Assembly: GCF_013155375.1 (NCBI RefSeq)
Contig: NZ_JABJQY010000005.1
Coordinates: 62,001 to 126,000, forward strand
DNA from: Nocardioides sp. zg-1308
Lineage (GTDB): Bacteria; Actinomycetota; Actinomycetes; Propionibacteriales; Nocardioidaceae
Length of the DNA: 64,000 nucleotides
Direction of reading: 5' to 3'
Shown here: positions 31,977-40,111 of the stretch, one piece after another
How the letters are laid out: each line of letters opens with the position of its first letter
How positions within the stretch are numbered: position 1 is the first letter of the stretch
The notes under the pieces: model-generated
Told to the model about the DNA's origin: nothing
Seen by the model: the letters and a program-made list of their open reading frames with translations, nothing else
Database searches by the model: none
Made by a program: the position numbers and the translations under genes

Positions 31977-32786
31977 GTGAAGATCCCGTTCCGCGGTGCC
32001 CCGGCGGCTCCCCTCGACCCCGCCCTCGTCGCGCCGATGTCCACCGCGGCCGACCCCGCGAGGACCGGTGGCCGCCGGATCGGCGTCCTCGTCCAGCACG
32101 GGTTCACCGGCAACCCCGCCTCGATGCGTCCCTGGGCACAGGACCTCGCGGGTCGCGGGTACGCCGTCGAGATGCCGCTGCTGCCCGGCCACGGCACCCG
32201 GTGGCAGGACTGCAACCAGGTCACCTGGGGCGACTGGGTGGCGACCGTGGACGGTGCGTTCGACAAGCTGGCAGCCGAGAACGACGCGGTCGTGGCGGTC
32301 GGGCTGTCGATGGGCGGGGCGCTCTGCCTGCGCCTGGCGGCGGACCGGGGCGACGAGCTCGCCGGCATCGTGGTCGTCAACGCTGCCGTCGACACCCTCC
32401 GCAAGGACGTCAAGCTGCTGCCGGCCCTCAAGCGCGTCGTGCCGGGGATGCCGGGCATCGCCAACGACATCAAGAAGCCGGGCGCCGACGAGCACGGCTA
32501 CCCGACCACCCCGCTCAAGGCGGCCGCCTCGATGTTCGCCGGCTACGCCGAGCTGCGGCGCGACCTGCCGAGGGTGACGATCCCGGTGCTGTTCTTCCGC
32601 TCCGCGGAGGACCACGTCGTCGACATCTCGAGCTCGCGGGCGCTCAACGCGCGGCTCTCCTCCAAGGACTTCGAGGAGCGGGTGCTGCAGAACAGCTACC
32701 ACGTCGCGACCCTCGACCACGACGCCACGCGGATCTTCGCCGAGTCCGCGGAGTTCATCGAGCGGGTCACCGCGGCACGGGACTAG
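31977..32786 (+). CDS. Alpha/beta hydrolase, carboxylesterase-like
   Basis: A 269-residue serine hydrolase resembling Est30-type carboxylesterases and monoacylglycerol lipases. The oxyanion strand is VLVQHGFTGNP, the nucleophile Ser is in GLSMGGA, the acid is in RSAEDHVVD and the His is in SYHVATLDHD. The substrate is unknown, though a lipid ester fits the acyltransferase gene that follows. GTG at 31977 is six bases after a CACACT sequence; GTG at 31971 is also possible. Confidence 0.88.
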   Translation: MKIPFRGAPAAPLDPALVAPMSTAADPARTGGRRIGVLVQHGFTGNPASMRPWAQDLAGRGYAVEMPLLPGHGTRWQDCNQVTWGDWVATVDGAFDKLAAENDAVVAVGLSMGGALCLRLAADRGDELAGIVVVNAAVDTLRKDVKLLPALKRVVPGMPGIANDIKKPGADEHGYPTTPLKAAASMFAGYAELRRDLPRVTIPVLFFRSAEDHVVDISSSRALNARLSSKDFEERVLQNSYHVATLDHDATRIFAESAEFIERVTAARD

Positions 32787-32789
32787 GCT
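32784..32789 (+). promoter_or_regulatory. -10 box of acyltransferase gene built on the upstream stop codon
   Basis: TAGGCT, whose first three bases are the TAG stop codon of the hydrolase gene. It is six bases before the GTG at 32796, predicting a leaderless mRNA in addition to read-through. Confidence 0.5.
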
Positions 32790-32795
32790 CGGCCC

Positions 32796-33548
32796 GTGCT
32801 CTATTGGTTCCTGAAGTGGATCGCCCTCGGGCCGGTGCTGCGACTCGTGTTCCGGCCCAAGGCCTACGGCGTGGAGCACGTCCCCGACGTGGGTCCCGCG
32901 ATCCTCGCGAGCAACCACCTGTCCTACGCCGACTGGCTGTTCATGCCGCTCACGCTCAACCGGCGGGTCACCTTCGTGGCGAAGGCGGAGTACTTCACCT
33001 CGCCGGGCATCAAGGGCTGGTTCCAGAAGAAGTTCTTCACCGGGGCGGGCCAGGTCCCGATCGACCGCTCGGGCGCCAACGCCGCCGAGGGGGCGATGAA
33101 GTCGGCGATGAAGATCCTGGCCCAGGGCGACCTGTTCGGGATCTACCCCGAGGGCACCCGCTCCCACGACGGCAAGCTCTACCGCGGCAAGACCGGCGTC
33201 GCCCGGCTGGCCCTCGAGACCGGCGCCCCAGTGGTCCCGTGCGCCGTGGTCGGCACCGATGTCGTCGCCCCGACCGGCAAGGTCTACGGCACCTGGACGC
33301 GCCCCGTCGTGCGCTTCGGCACGCCGCTCGACTTCTCCCGCTACGCCGGGATGGAGAACGACCGCTACATCCTGCGGTCGATCACCGACGAGATCATGTA
33401 CGAGATCATGCGCCTGTCCGGGCAGGAGTACGTCGACCTCTACGCCAGCAAGGCCAAGGAGCTCGACAAGGAGCGGGCCAAGCAGGCCGCGGCCGAGCAG
33501 GCCGAGCGCGACAAGGCCGCGGACGGGCCGGAGCAGAAGGCGTCCTGA
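32796..33548 (+). CDS. 1-acylglycerol-3-phosphate acyltransferase (PlsC-like)
   Basis: A 250-residue membrane-associated acyltransferase of the PlsC family, comparable to M. tuberculosis Rv2182c. It has an N-terminal hydrophobic segment, the catalytic box NHLSYAD (NHx4D) near residue 40, the substrate box FGIYPEGTRS near 130 and VPCAVVGTD further on. The last 40 residues form a charged Ala/Glu/Lys-rich helix. It acylates lysophosphatidate in phospholipid synthesis, by family inference. Confidence 0.92.
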   Translation: MLYWFLKWIALGPVLRLVFRPKAYGVEHVPDVGPAILASNHLSYADWLFMPLTLNRRVTFVAKAEYFTSPGIKGWFQKKFFTGAGQVPIDRSGANAAEGAMKSAMKILAQGDLFGIYPEGTRSHDGKLYRGKTGVARLALETGAPVVPCAVVGTDVVAPTGKVYGTWTRPVVRFGTPLDFSRYAGMENDRYILRSITDEIMYEIMRLSGQEYVDLYASKAKELDKERAKQAAAEQAERDKAADGPEQKAS

Positions 33549-33577
33549 GCGCCCGACCCGGTCCGTCCTCCGCCGCA

Positions 33578-34711
33578 GTGCGGGGCGACTCGGCGCTCGC
33601 CGTCGAGGACCGGCTCTACTCGGCCCTGGCCATAGTGCGGGTCGTCGTCACGATCAACATGGTCGGCCTCAACGCCTACCGGCGCGAGAGCTTCGAGCAC
33701 CCGACGGCCGGCCTGGTGGTCGTCGCGGCCCTCGTCGGCTGGACCGCCGTCGCCATCTGGCTCTACCGCGACCGGCGCCGTCGTGTGCCGGCGCTGCTGG
33801 TGGCCGACCTGGCGATCGCGCTGGCGGCGATGGCCGTGACGCCGTGGGTGAAGTCGGAGGGCTTCAACGCCACGATCCCGGGCTACTGGGTGATGGGCGC
33901 CCTGCTCGCGTGGGCCATCCACTGGCACTGGCGCGGCGGCCTGGCGGCGGCCGCGCTGATCGCCGCGGCCGACCTGCTGCCGCGCTCGGAGGTCGACCAG
34001 GGCAACTACGGCAACGTGTTCCTGGTCCTCATCGGCGGTCCCGTCGTCGGCTACCTGTGCGAGTCGCTGCAGCGCATGGCCCGCGAGCGCGACGTCGCCG
34101 AGCGCGCGGCCGCGGCGGCGGAGGAGCGCACCCGCCTGGCCCGGGCCGTGCACGACGGCGTGCTGCAGGTGCTGGCCATGACCCAGCGCCGCGGTGCCGC
34201 GGCCGGTGGCGACTGGGCGGACCTCGGCCGGCTGGCGGGCGAGCAGGAGCGCAGCCTCCGCTCGCTCATCCGCCAGCAGGACACCGTGCCGGCGGGGCAC
34301 GGGCACCGGCCGACGGGACAGGTGGACCTCGCGGGCGCGCTGGAGGCGATGGCCACCGCTCACCCGGTGCGGGTGGAGGTGGCCACGCCCGGCGGGACCG
34401 TGCTGGTGGACGAGCGCGTCGCGACCGAGGTGGTCGCGGCGGCGCGGTCCTGCCTCGACAACGTCCTGACCCACGTCGGTGCCGACGCGACGGCGTGGAT
34501 CCTCGCGCAGGCCGCGCCCGACGCCATCACCGTCTCGGTACGCGACGACGGCCCGGGCATCGAGCCCGGGCGGCTCGAGCAGGCCGAGGCCGAGGGCCGA
34601 CTGGGCGTCGTGTCCTCCATCCGCGGGCGGATCGAGGAGCTCGGCGGCACCGCCGCGGTCGACAGCGGGCCCTGGGGCACCGAGTGGGACCTGACCGTCC
34701 CGCTAGCGTGA
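33578..34711 (+). CDS. MacS-type sensor histidine kinase
   Basis: A 377-residue kinase with about five N-terminal hydrophobic helices (about 15-160), a coiled linker and a short catalytic part. The histidine box is ARAVHDGVLQVLAM near residue 192, and the ATP box is RDDGPGIEPGRL near 330, with GRLGVVSSIRGRIEELGG after it. Layout and partner resemble the Streptomyces MacRS system. GTG at 33578 follows the acyltransferase stop by 29 bases. The signal is unknown. Confidence 0.88.
   Translation: MRGDSALAVEDRLYSALAIVRVVVTINMVGLNAYRRESFEHPTAGLVVVAALVGWTAVAIWLYRDRRRRVPALLVADLAIALAAMAVTPWVKSEGFNATIPGYWVMGALLAWAIHWHWRGGLAAAALIAAADLLPRSEVDQGNYGNVFLVLIGGPVVGYLCESLQRMARERDVAERAAAAAEERTRLARAVHDGVLQVLAMTQRRGAAAGGDWADLGRLAGEQERSLRSLIRQQDTVPAGHGHRPTGQVDLAGALEAMATAHPVRVEVATPGGTVLVDERVATEVVAAARSCLDNVLTHVGADATAWILAQAAPDAITVSVRDDGPGIEPGRLEQAEAEGRLGVVSSIRGRIEELGGTAAVDSGPWGTEWDLTVPLA
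34704..34709 (+). promoter_or_regulatory. -10 box, leaderless promoter inside kinase 3' end
   Basis: TAGCGT lies within the last codons of the kinase gene and six bases before the GTG at 34716. Confidence 0.5.
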
Positions 34712-34715
34712 CCGG

Positions 34716-35234
34716 GTGACCATCCACACGACCCACCCGTTCCTCGAGCCCGAGGGCGACCGCGACCCCGTACGACGCCTGCGCGGGCGTGTCGGCGGCA
34801 CGGTGTCGCTGTGGACGGCCGGCGTCGAGGCGAGCGGGCGGGCCGGGCTGACGGTGTCGTCGTGGCTGGTCGCCGGTGGCGAGCCCGGGCGCGCGCTGGC
34901 CCTGCTGGACCCCGACGCCGACCTCACCGATGCCCTCCTCGAGACCGGTCGCGGCGTGCTCCAGCTGCTCACCTGGGACGACCGCGAGCTGGCCGACGCC
35001 TTCGCCGGCACCGCGCCCGCCCCGGGCGGTCCGTGGCGGCTCGCCGACTGGGTGGCGTCCCCGCACGGCCCGCGGCTGGCGCACGCGACCACGTGGGCGG
35101 GCCTGGAGGTCGAGTCGGACGTCGAGGTCGGGTGGTCGCGGCTGGTGACCTGCCGGCTGGTCGAGGTGGTCGTCGGCGAGGACACGGCACCGCTGGTCCA
35201 CCGGCGTGGCCGTTACCGTCCGCCCGCCGACTGA
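34716..35234 (+). CDS. Flavin reductase-like FMN-binding split-barrel protein
   Basis: A 172-residue protein with the features of the flavin reductase-like FMN-binding fold. A conserved opening strand pair is present (GGTVSLWTAGVEASGRAGLTVSSWLVAGGEPGRA, split here by function: activity strand, then FMN-contact Ser/Thr residues), with a later domain ending in LVTCRLVEVVVGED. It lies between the MacS-type kinase and its regulator and has its own promoter box. The substrate is unknown. Placement suggests a link to redox sensing, which is inference. Confidence 0.7.
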   Translation: MTIHTTHPFLEPEGDRDPVRRLRGRVGGTVSLWTAGVEASGRAGLTVSSWLVAGGEPGRALALLDPDADLTDALLETGRGVLQLLTWDDRELADAFAGTAPAPGGPWRLADWVASPHGPRLAHATTWAGLEVESDVEVGWSRLVTCRLVEVVVGEDTAPLVHRRGRYRPPAD

Positions 35235-35289
35235 CCGGTCTACGATTCCCACACCTACGAGGGGACGACGTGGCGAGGGTGATGACGTG

Positions 35290-35931
35290 GTGAGAGTGAT
35301 GGTGGTCGACGACCACCCCATGTGGCGCGACGCGGTCGAGCGCGACCTGCAGGCGGCCGGTCACGACGTCGTGGCGATCGCCTCCAACGGCCGCGAGGCG
35401 ATGGCGCGGTTCCCCGCGGCGGCACCGCAGGTGGTGGTGCTCGACCTCCAGCTGCCCGACCACAGCGGCGTGCAGGTGACGGGCATGATGCTCGAGCACG
35501 ACCCGACCGCCCGGGTGCTGATCCTGTCCGCCAGCGGTGAGCAGGCCGACGTCCTCGAGGCGATCAAGGCCGGCGCCACCGGCTACCTCGTCAAGTCCGC
35601 CTCCAGCGCGGAGCTGGTGGACGCGGTGACCAGGGTCGCCGACGGCGACACCGTCTTCACCCCCGGGCTGGCCGGGCTGGTGCTGGGGGAGTTCCGCCGG
35701 ATCGCCGACGGTCCCGCCGACGACCCGCGCGACCAGCTGACCGAGCGCGAGACCGAGATCCTCAAGATGGTCGCGACCGGCATGAGCTACAAGCAGATCG
35801 CCGCCCGCCTGGTGCTCTCCCACCGCACCGTGCAGAACCACGTCCAGAACACCCTGCGCAAGCTGCAGATGAACAACCGCGTCCAGCTCACCCGGTGGGC
35901 CATCGAGCACGGGCTCGACGGCGACGCCTGA
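35290..35931 (+). CDS. MacR-type NarL/LuxR response regulator
   Basis: A 213-residue response regulator. The receiver carries the acidic pair in VMVVDDHPMW, the phospho-acceptor in VVVLDLQLP, Ser in LILSAS and Lys in YLVKSAS. The C-terminus is a LuxR-type helix-turn-helix (LTERETEILKMVATGMSYKQIA, TVQNHVQNTLRKL). GTG at 35290 has GAGGG about eight bases upstream; GTG 35287 is equally in frame. A TACGAT box at 35240-35245 could give a transcript with a leader of about 35-40 bases. It pairs with the MacS-type kinase. Confidence 0.92.
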   Translation: MRVMVVDDHPMWRDAVERDLQAAGHDVVAIASNGREAMARFPAAAPQVVVLDLQLPDHSGVQVTGMMLEHDPTARVLILSASGEQADVLEAIKAGATGYLVKSASSAELVDAVTRVADGDTVFTPGLAGLVLGEFRRIADGPADDPRDQLTERETEILKMVATGMSYKQIAARLVLSHRTVQNHVQNTLRKLQMNNRVQLTRWAIEHGLDGDA

Positions 35932-35961
35932 CCCCTGACCGAGCCTGCGGGCCGGACTGGC

Positions 35962-36999
35962 TCAGGACAGGTCGACCTGCGCCACCACGCGGCCACCCGC
36001 GTCGGCGCCGGTGAGCTCGACGTGCCACTGACCCTCCGTGTCCGCCTCGCCGCAGGGCGTGGGGGACGGTGAGCCGGCGGTCGCGCACGCCAGGGAGAGC
36101 ACCGCCTTCGAGCGGATGACACGGGTGTCCTCGGGCTGCTGGGCCGACACCTCCAGCGCCGTGGTCGTGGCCAGCCCCCGGCCGAGCACCGAGGTGCTCC
36201 GCTCGACGGCCCCGGCCAGCTCGTAGCTGACGAGGACCCGGGTCGCCTCGCTGAAGACGTACGACGCACTCGTGAACGTGATCACCTCGGGACCCGACGC
36301 CGGCTGGTCGTCGGCCGTGACCTCGACCGCCGACGCCTCGAGCAGGATGCCGGGCGCGAGCTCCGGCAGCGCGACGTCGACCTGGTCCAGCGGTTCGGCC
36401 GCGTGGATCCAGTGCGTCACCTCGAGCACCCCGTCGGGGCGGACGCGGGTGACCGTGCGCGACGCGCCCGGCTCCGGCCAGCTCTCGGCGGCGGCGGACG
36501 CCGTGCCGGCGTCGTCGCGCCCGCCGTCGACGACCTGCCAGACCACCAGGCCGCCGACCACGAGCGCGGCCACGCCGAGGAGGGCGAGAGCGGCTGCTCT
36601 CCGCCGGCTGCCGGGAGCGCGATCGGACGGGGGGCCGCCCGGCGCGGCGACCGGAACGGGTGCCCGGGCGGGTGCCGGGGCGGGTGCCGGGGCGGGTGCC
36701 GGGGTGGTGGCCGGGGCGGTGGCCGCAGCGGCCGGGGCGGTCACCTGCACCTGCCGCTGTGCCGGCGCTGCCGGTGCGGCTGGCCGCGCCGGAGCCGCAG
36801 GGGCTCGCAGCGCCTCCGGCTCGACGACCGGTGCGGCGGTCACGGGCTCGGCAGCGGGCGCCGGGGCGGTGGCCTCGGGCTCGGCCGTCGGGGCGTCGGG
36901 CTCGACGTGGGGGGCGAGCGACTCCTGCTCCGGCGCCGGCCGCTGGACAGGCGGGAGCACGGTGGGGAGGCGCTTCTTGTACTGCTTCTTCGGGCTCAC
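35962..36999 (-). CDS. Membrane-anchored Pro/Ala-rich protein of the sortase operon
   Basis: A 345-residue protein of unknown function. A basic start (KKQYKKR) leads into about 120 residues of Pro/Ala repeats, partly from a 12-bp DNA tandem repeat. A transmembrane helix lies near 140-160, followed by an extracytoplasmic domain of about 185 residues with two cysteines late on (LSLACAT, PTPCGE). The cytoplasmic side is thus disordered and the domain outside is folded. It is the third gene of the DUF4397-sortase operon, overlapping the sortase stop by four bases (GTGA). Confidence 0.75.
   Translation of the reverse strand: MSPKKQYKKRLPTVLPPVQRPAPEQESLAPHVEPDAPTAEPEATAPAPAAEPVTAAPVVEPEALRAPAAPARPAAPAAPAQRQVQVTAPAAAATAPATTPAPAPAPAPAPARAPVPVAAPGGPPSDRAPGSRRRAAALALLGVAALVVGGLVVWQVVDGGRDDAGTASAAAESWPEPGASRTVTRVRPDGVLEVTHWIHAAEPLDQVDVALPELAPGILLEASAVEVTADDQPASGPEVITFTSASYVFSEATRVLVSYELAGAVERSTSVLGRGLATTTALEVSAQQPEDTRVIRSKAVLSLACATAGSPSPTPCGEADTEGQWHVELTGADAGGRVVAQVDLS
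36658..36722 (+). repeat. 12-bp tandem repeat coding for Ala-Pro runs
   Basis: The unit GGTGCCGGGGCG recurs about three times with degenerate copies either side, inside the Pro/Ala-rich gene on the opposite strand. It is a likely site of length variation. Confidence 0.7.
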
Positions 37000-37652
37000 G
37001 TCTGCTCCGGTGGTCCGAGGGGCACGGCGGTCACGACGGCCAGGTGCTGGTAGCCGCCTCGAGAGGCATCGTAGGGAGGGGCGCAGGTGACCAGGGTCAG
37101 CCGGCCTGGACCTGACACGTCGAAGATCCACGAGTCGTCCGACAGCGTGCCCTGCGGCACCAGGCGCCGCGAGCGCACCTCGAAGGCCTGGCGCACCCCC
37201 GCCGACACGAGCACGACCCGCGCCCCGCGACCGACGGTCAGCAGCTCGGCGAAAGGGCCGAGGCCCTCGGTCCGCGAGTCGACGTGGGCGGCCACGAGGA
37301 TCGAGCCGAACGGGTCGCCGAGGCGCGACCCGCCTCGCCACCACCCCGCGACGTCGACGTCGTCGGGCACGTCGAGGAGCCCCGACGGCGTCGTGCCGAC
37401 GGCGCTGATCCGCACGGTGCGACCGCTGGGGAGCGTGGCCTCGCGGGGCGCCCGGGCGGCCACCACCGAGGGTGCCCGACGTGCCGGTGCGACGGGTCGT
37501 CCCTCCGCGGTCGACCGGGCGGTGGGCGTGGGAGAACCGGGTGGGGTCGAGGAGGCGGTCGGAGCACCGGCGGGCTCGACGGTCCCACCTCCGCAGGCCG
37601 CGCTCGTCCAGAGCAGTGCGCCAGCCACGATCATCGCCGGTGTCGGTCTCAT
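36996..37652 (-). CDS. Class F sortase
   Basis: A 218-residue sortase of the actinobacterial class F type. The catalytic His is in LVAAHVDS near residue 120, the Cys is in LTLVTCAPP near 190 and the Arg is in YDASRGGYQ near 200. The N-terminus is a short hydrophobic signal ending near a Cys (TSAACGGG), so it may be a lipoprotein or have an uncleaved anchor. A Pro/Thr/Ser-rich linker follows. It overlaps the DUF4397 gene upstream and the Pro/Ala-rich gene downstream by four bases each. Its substrate is unknown; no LPXTG protein is coded here. Confidence 0.9.
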   Translation of the reverse strand: MRPTPAMIVAGALLWTSAACGGGTVEPAGAPTASSTPPGSPTPTARSTAEGRPVAPARRAPSVVAARAPREATLPSGRTVRISAVGTTPSGLLDVPDDVDVAGWWRGGSRLGDPFGSILVAAHVDSRTEGLGPFAELLTVGRGARVVLVSAGVRQAFEVRSRRLVPQGTLSDDSWIFDVSGPGRLTLVTCAPPYDASRGGYQHLAVVTAVPLGPPEQT

Positions 37653-38512
37653 CCTGCCGGGCGGCGGTGCGCGGCAGGCGTACGCCGGCGCAGGCCGAGG
37701 GCCACGGCGGCCGCGGCACCGAGCAGGACGCCCAGCAGGCCGAGGAGCGTCGGGCCACCGGCACCGTCCGCGGGGCCGTCGAAGGTGACGACGGCCTCGG
37801 TGGCCAGGCCCGCGGACCCGGTGTCGATGCGGGTGGGCTGCACGCTGCCGTCCGGAGCGAGCTCCGCCGTGTGGGCGATGACGTTCATCGAGCTGTCGCG
37901 CGGGTTGCCGTAGGCGTAGATCATCGACAGCGTCCCCGCCTCGAGGCTCACGTCGAGCGGGCCGAGGATGGGGTCGGCGGCCGAGCCGGACGGCAGCAGT
38001 GCCACCTCGATGCTGCCCTCGGGGACGTCGGCGTCGGCGAACTCGCCGTTGGCGATGTTGGTGAAGACCGTCTGCCCGTCCACCTGCACGTCGGCCGGTG
38101 CGACCGTCGCGGTGTGGGCGAGCAGGACGCGTGCCTTCCCGGGACCGATCGGTCCGTCCGGCGCGGCGTAGGAGTGCACCAGCGGCTCGCCGCCGACCTC
38201 GGCGGGCAGGTGCAGCACGACGTCGCTGGCGGCTCCGGCGCGCACCTCGAGCGTCGACTCCACGTCGACCCCGTCACCGCTGAAGGCGATGTCGTGGGCG
38301 CCGGGCGCCAGCTCGAACGGCCCGAGCACGTCGCCGACCGCGCTGTCCTGCGCGACGGAGCGGCCGTCGACCGACACGTCGACCGCGACGCCGGGGACGG
38401 CCTGGATCACGGTCACCCGGGCGGTCCCGGCGGCGGCCGATCCCGGCTGCGCGGGGGCGAGCGCGAGCATCGCGAGCGTCGCGACCAGCAATGACGGAAC
38501 AGCTCTGCGCAT
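37649..38512 (-). CDS. DUF4397 surface protein with C-terminal membrane anchor
   Basis: A 287-residue exported protein: a signal peptide (about 1-28), two DUF4397-type beta-rich units (about 30-230; VTVIQAVPGVAVDVSVDG, later VLLAHTATVAPADVQVDG), and a C-terminal hydrophobic helix followed by basic residues (LRRRTPAAHRR). The helix plus basic tail resembles a wall-sorting signal, but no LPXTG motif is present before it. DUF4397 genes are often found beside class F sortases. It heads a three-gene operon with sortase and the Pro/Ala-rich protein. Confidence 0.87.
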   Translation of the reverse strand: MRRAVPSLLVATLAMLALAPAQPGSAAAGTARVTVIQAVPGVAVDVSVDGRSVAQDSAVGDVLGPFELAPGAHDIAFSGDGVDVESTLEVRAGAASDVVLHLPAEVGGEPLVHSYAAPDGPIGPGKARVLLAHTATVAPADVQVDGQTVFTNIANGEFADADVPEGSIEVALLPSGSAADPILGPLDVSLEAGTLSMIYAYGNPRDSSMNVIAHTAELAPDGSVQPTRIDTGSAGLATEAVVTFDGPADGAGGPTLLGLLGVLLGAAAAVALGLRRRTPAAHRRPAG

Positions 38513-38726
38513 CTGGATTCACCCCCGTGTCGGGGTCCCGGGCGCGGGACCGGCTCCCACCTGAACACCGGGGGGCGGGCGCCTCAACCCCCAAATCGGG
38601 TACGAGGGGTGGCAACCCGCACCCATCGGGGTAGGTTTCGACGCGCTGCGGAGCGCCGGGCGTGCCGGCGACGGGTGCCGGAGGACCACGGCTCGAGGCA
38701 GTGACGACTCGGAGAGGGAGGCAGGG
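38513..38726. other. Intergenic region between sortase operon and NAT operon
   Basis: This 214-bp divergent region must hold both promoters. I see no clear -10/-35 pair. On the minus strand ACCCCGAT and ACCCGAT recur near 38597-38637, close to G runs, and might be a control site. The NAT start has a GGAGG ribosome site. Confidence 0.3.
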
Positions 38727-39623
38727 GTGGGCGAGGCGGAGACGCTGCTGGAGGCGTACCTCGGGCGGCTGGGCCTCACCGGACGCCCTCCCGCCACCCT
38801 GGCCGGGCTCCGGCGGGTGCACCGGGCCCACGTCGCGCGCATCGCCTACGACAACCTCTCCATCATGCTCGGCCGTCCCGACCCGGTGGACGCAGCGGCC
38901 GGGACCTCCCGCGCCGCCGCGGGGGGACGGCTGGGCTACTGCTTCCACCAGAACGGTGCCTTCGGCTGGCTGCTCTCCGAGCTCGGGTTCTCCGTCAGCC
39001 GGCGTCACGGGCACGTGTGGGTCCGCCCCGAGGACCAGCTCGGCACCACGCTCAACCACCTCGTCCTCGTCGTCTCCGGACTGCCCACCGACGACAACCC
39101 CGGCGGCCACTGGTGGGCCGACGCGGGGCTGGGGGAGGGCTTCGCCGAGCCGCTGCCCCTCGTCCGGGGCGACCACGTGGTCGAGGGGTGGTCGTTCGGC
39201 ATCGGGGCCGGGTTCGGGGCACAGGCGGCCGGCCGCCCCACCGGCCCCGCCGCCTGGACCTACCGCCACCTGCCGGGCGGGGTGCTCCGGGGCATCGTGG
39301 TGACCTCCCGCGACCACTCGCCGGCGGCCGTCGCCACGGCCCACGAGTGGCTCAGCCTCGCCCCCGAGTCCCCCTTCCGCCGGGTGCTGGTGGCCCAGCG
39401 CGTCGACGGGCCCGACCAGCGGACGGTGCGCGGGCTGGTGCACCAGGTGATGACCCCGGCCGGGCGTGACCAGCACGACCTGGCGTCGTACGACGACTGG
39501 CGCGGCGCGCTCGTGGACGACCTGCTGCTGCCGGTCGACGACGTGACGCCGGAGGAGTGGCGCTCGCTGTGGGACCGCACGCAGGCCTCGCACCGCGCGT
39601 GGGACGAGGCGGGCCGGCCGTGA
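38727..39623 (+). CDS. Arylamine N-acetyltransferase (NAT)
   Basis: Transfers an acyl group from acyl-CoA to aromatic amines or hydrazines. The 298-residue protein keeps the catalytic triad: Cys in RLGYCFHQN near residue 72, His in LNHLVLVV near 112 and Asp in WWADAGLGEG near 132. The usual RGGxCxExN motif is slightly altered (GYCFHQN in place of GYCFEHN). GTG at 38727 has GGAGG about six bases upstream. It overlaps the GNAT gene by four bases. Confidence 0.92.
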   Translation: MGEAETLLEAYLGRLGLTGRPPATLAGLRRVHRAHVARIAYDNLSIMLGRPDPVDAAAGTSRAAAGGRLGYCFHQNGAFGWLLSELGFSVSRRHGHVWVRPEDQLGTTLNHLVLVVSGLPTDDNPGGHWWADAGLGEGFAEPLPLVRGDHVVEGWSFGIGAGFGAQAAGRPTGPAAWTYRHLPGGVLRGIVVTSRDHSPAAVATAHEWLSLAPESPFRRVLVAQRVDGPDQRTVRGLVHQVMTPAGRDQHDLASYDDWRGALVDDLLLPVDDVTPEEWRSLWDRTQASHRAWDEAGRP

Positions 39624-40102
39624 CCACCGAGGGCCACGCAGCGCGTCGCGGGTGGCGTCGTGCGACGGCCGACGACGTCGTCGCCCTCCGCGACCTCGAG
39701 CGGGCCGCGAGCCGGGCCGGCCTGGCGCACGTGTTCGGCGACCTGCCCTACCCCGACGACGACGTGCTCGCCCGCTGGGCGCTCCTGCTGGACGACCCGA
39801 CCGTCGTCGTCGACGTGGTCGACGACGAGGACGGCCTCGTCGTGCTGGCCGCCCACGACGGATCCACGCTGCGGCACCTCGCCGTGCGACCCGACCGCTG
39901 GGGCGCGGGGCTGGCGCGCGACGGCTTCGCCCGCGCCGAGGCCGCGGGGGCGCGCCGGCTGTGGGTGCTGGCCGACAACCACCGGGCACGCACGCTCTAC
40001 GAGTCGCTCGGCTGGCGGCCCACCGGCGAGAGCCAGGAGTGCCCGTGGGCGCCGTACCCGACCGAGGTGGAGTACGCCGCCCCCGCGGAGGCGGGCTCCT
40101 AG
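39620..40102 (+). CDS. GNAT-family N-acetyltransferase
   Basis: A 160-residue single-domain GNAT protein. The acetyl-CoA loop region is RHLAVRPDRWGAGLARDGFARAEAAG (motif A, split as RHLAVRPDRWGAG and following helix), and the end has ARTLYESLGWRPTGES, the standard motif B. The substrate is unknown. GTG overlaps the NAT stop (GTGA), so the two acyltransferases are translationally coupled. Its TAG stop is also the first half of the next gene's -10 box. Confidence 0.88.
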   Translation: MTTEGHAARRGWRRATADDVVALRDLERAASRAGLAHVFGDLPYPDDDVLARWALLLDDPTVVVDVVDDEDGLVVLAAHDGSTLRHLAVRPDRWGAGLARDGFARAEAAGARRLWVLADNHRARTLYESLGWRPTGESQECPWAPYPTEVEYAAPAEAGS

Positions 40103-40105
40103 GAT
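40100..40105 (+). promoter_or_regulatory. -10 box built on the GNAT stop codon
   Basis: TAGGAT, with the GNAT TAG stop as its first three bases, six bases before the ATG at 40112; leaderless. Confidence 0.5.
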
Positions 40106-40111
40106 CACCCC

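Noticed and set aside
36658..36722. Minisatellite as a regulatory array
   Set aside because: The 12-bp repeats keep the reading frame of the Pro/Ala-rich protein, so a coding explanation is enough.
37649..37740. LPXTG sorting signal at the end of the DUF4397 protein
   Set aside because: The C-terminal helix and basic tail are present but no LPXTG-like motif precedes them.
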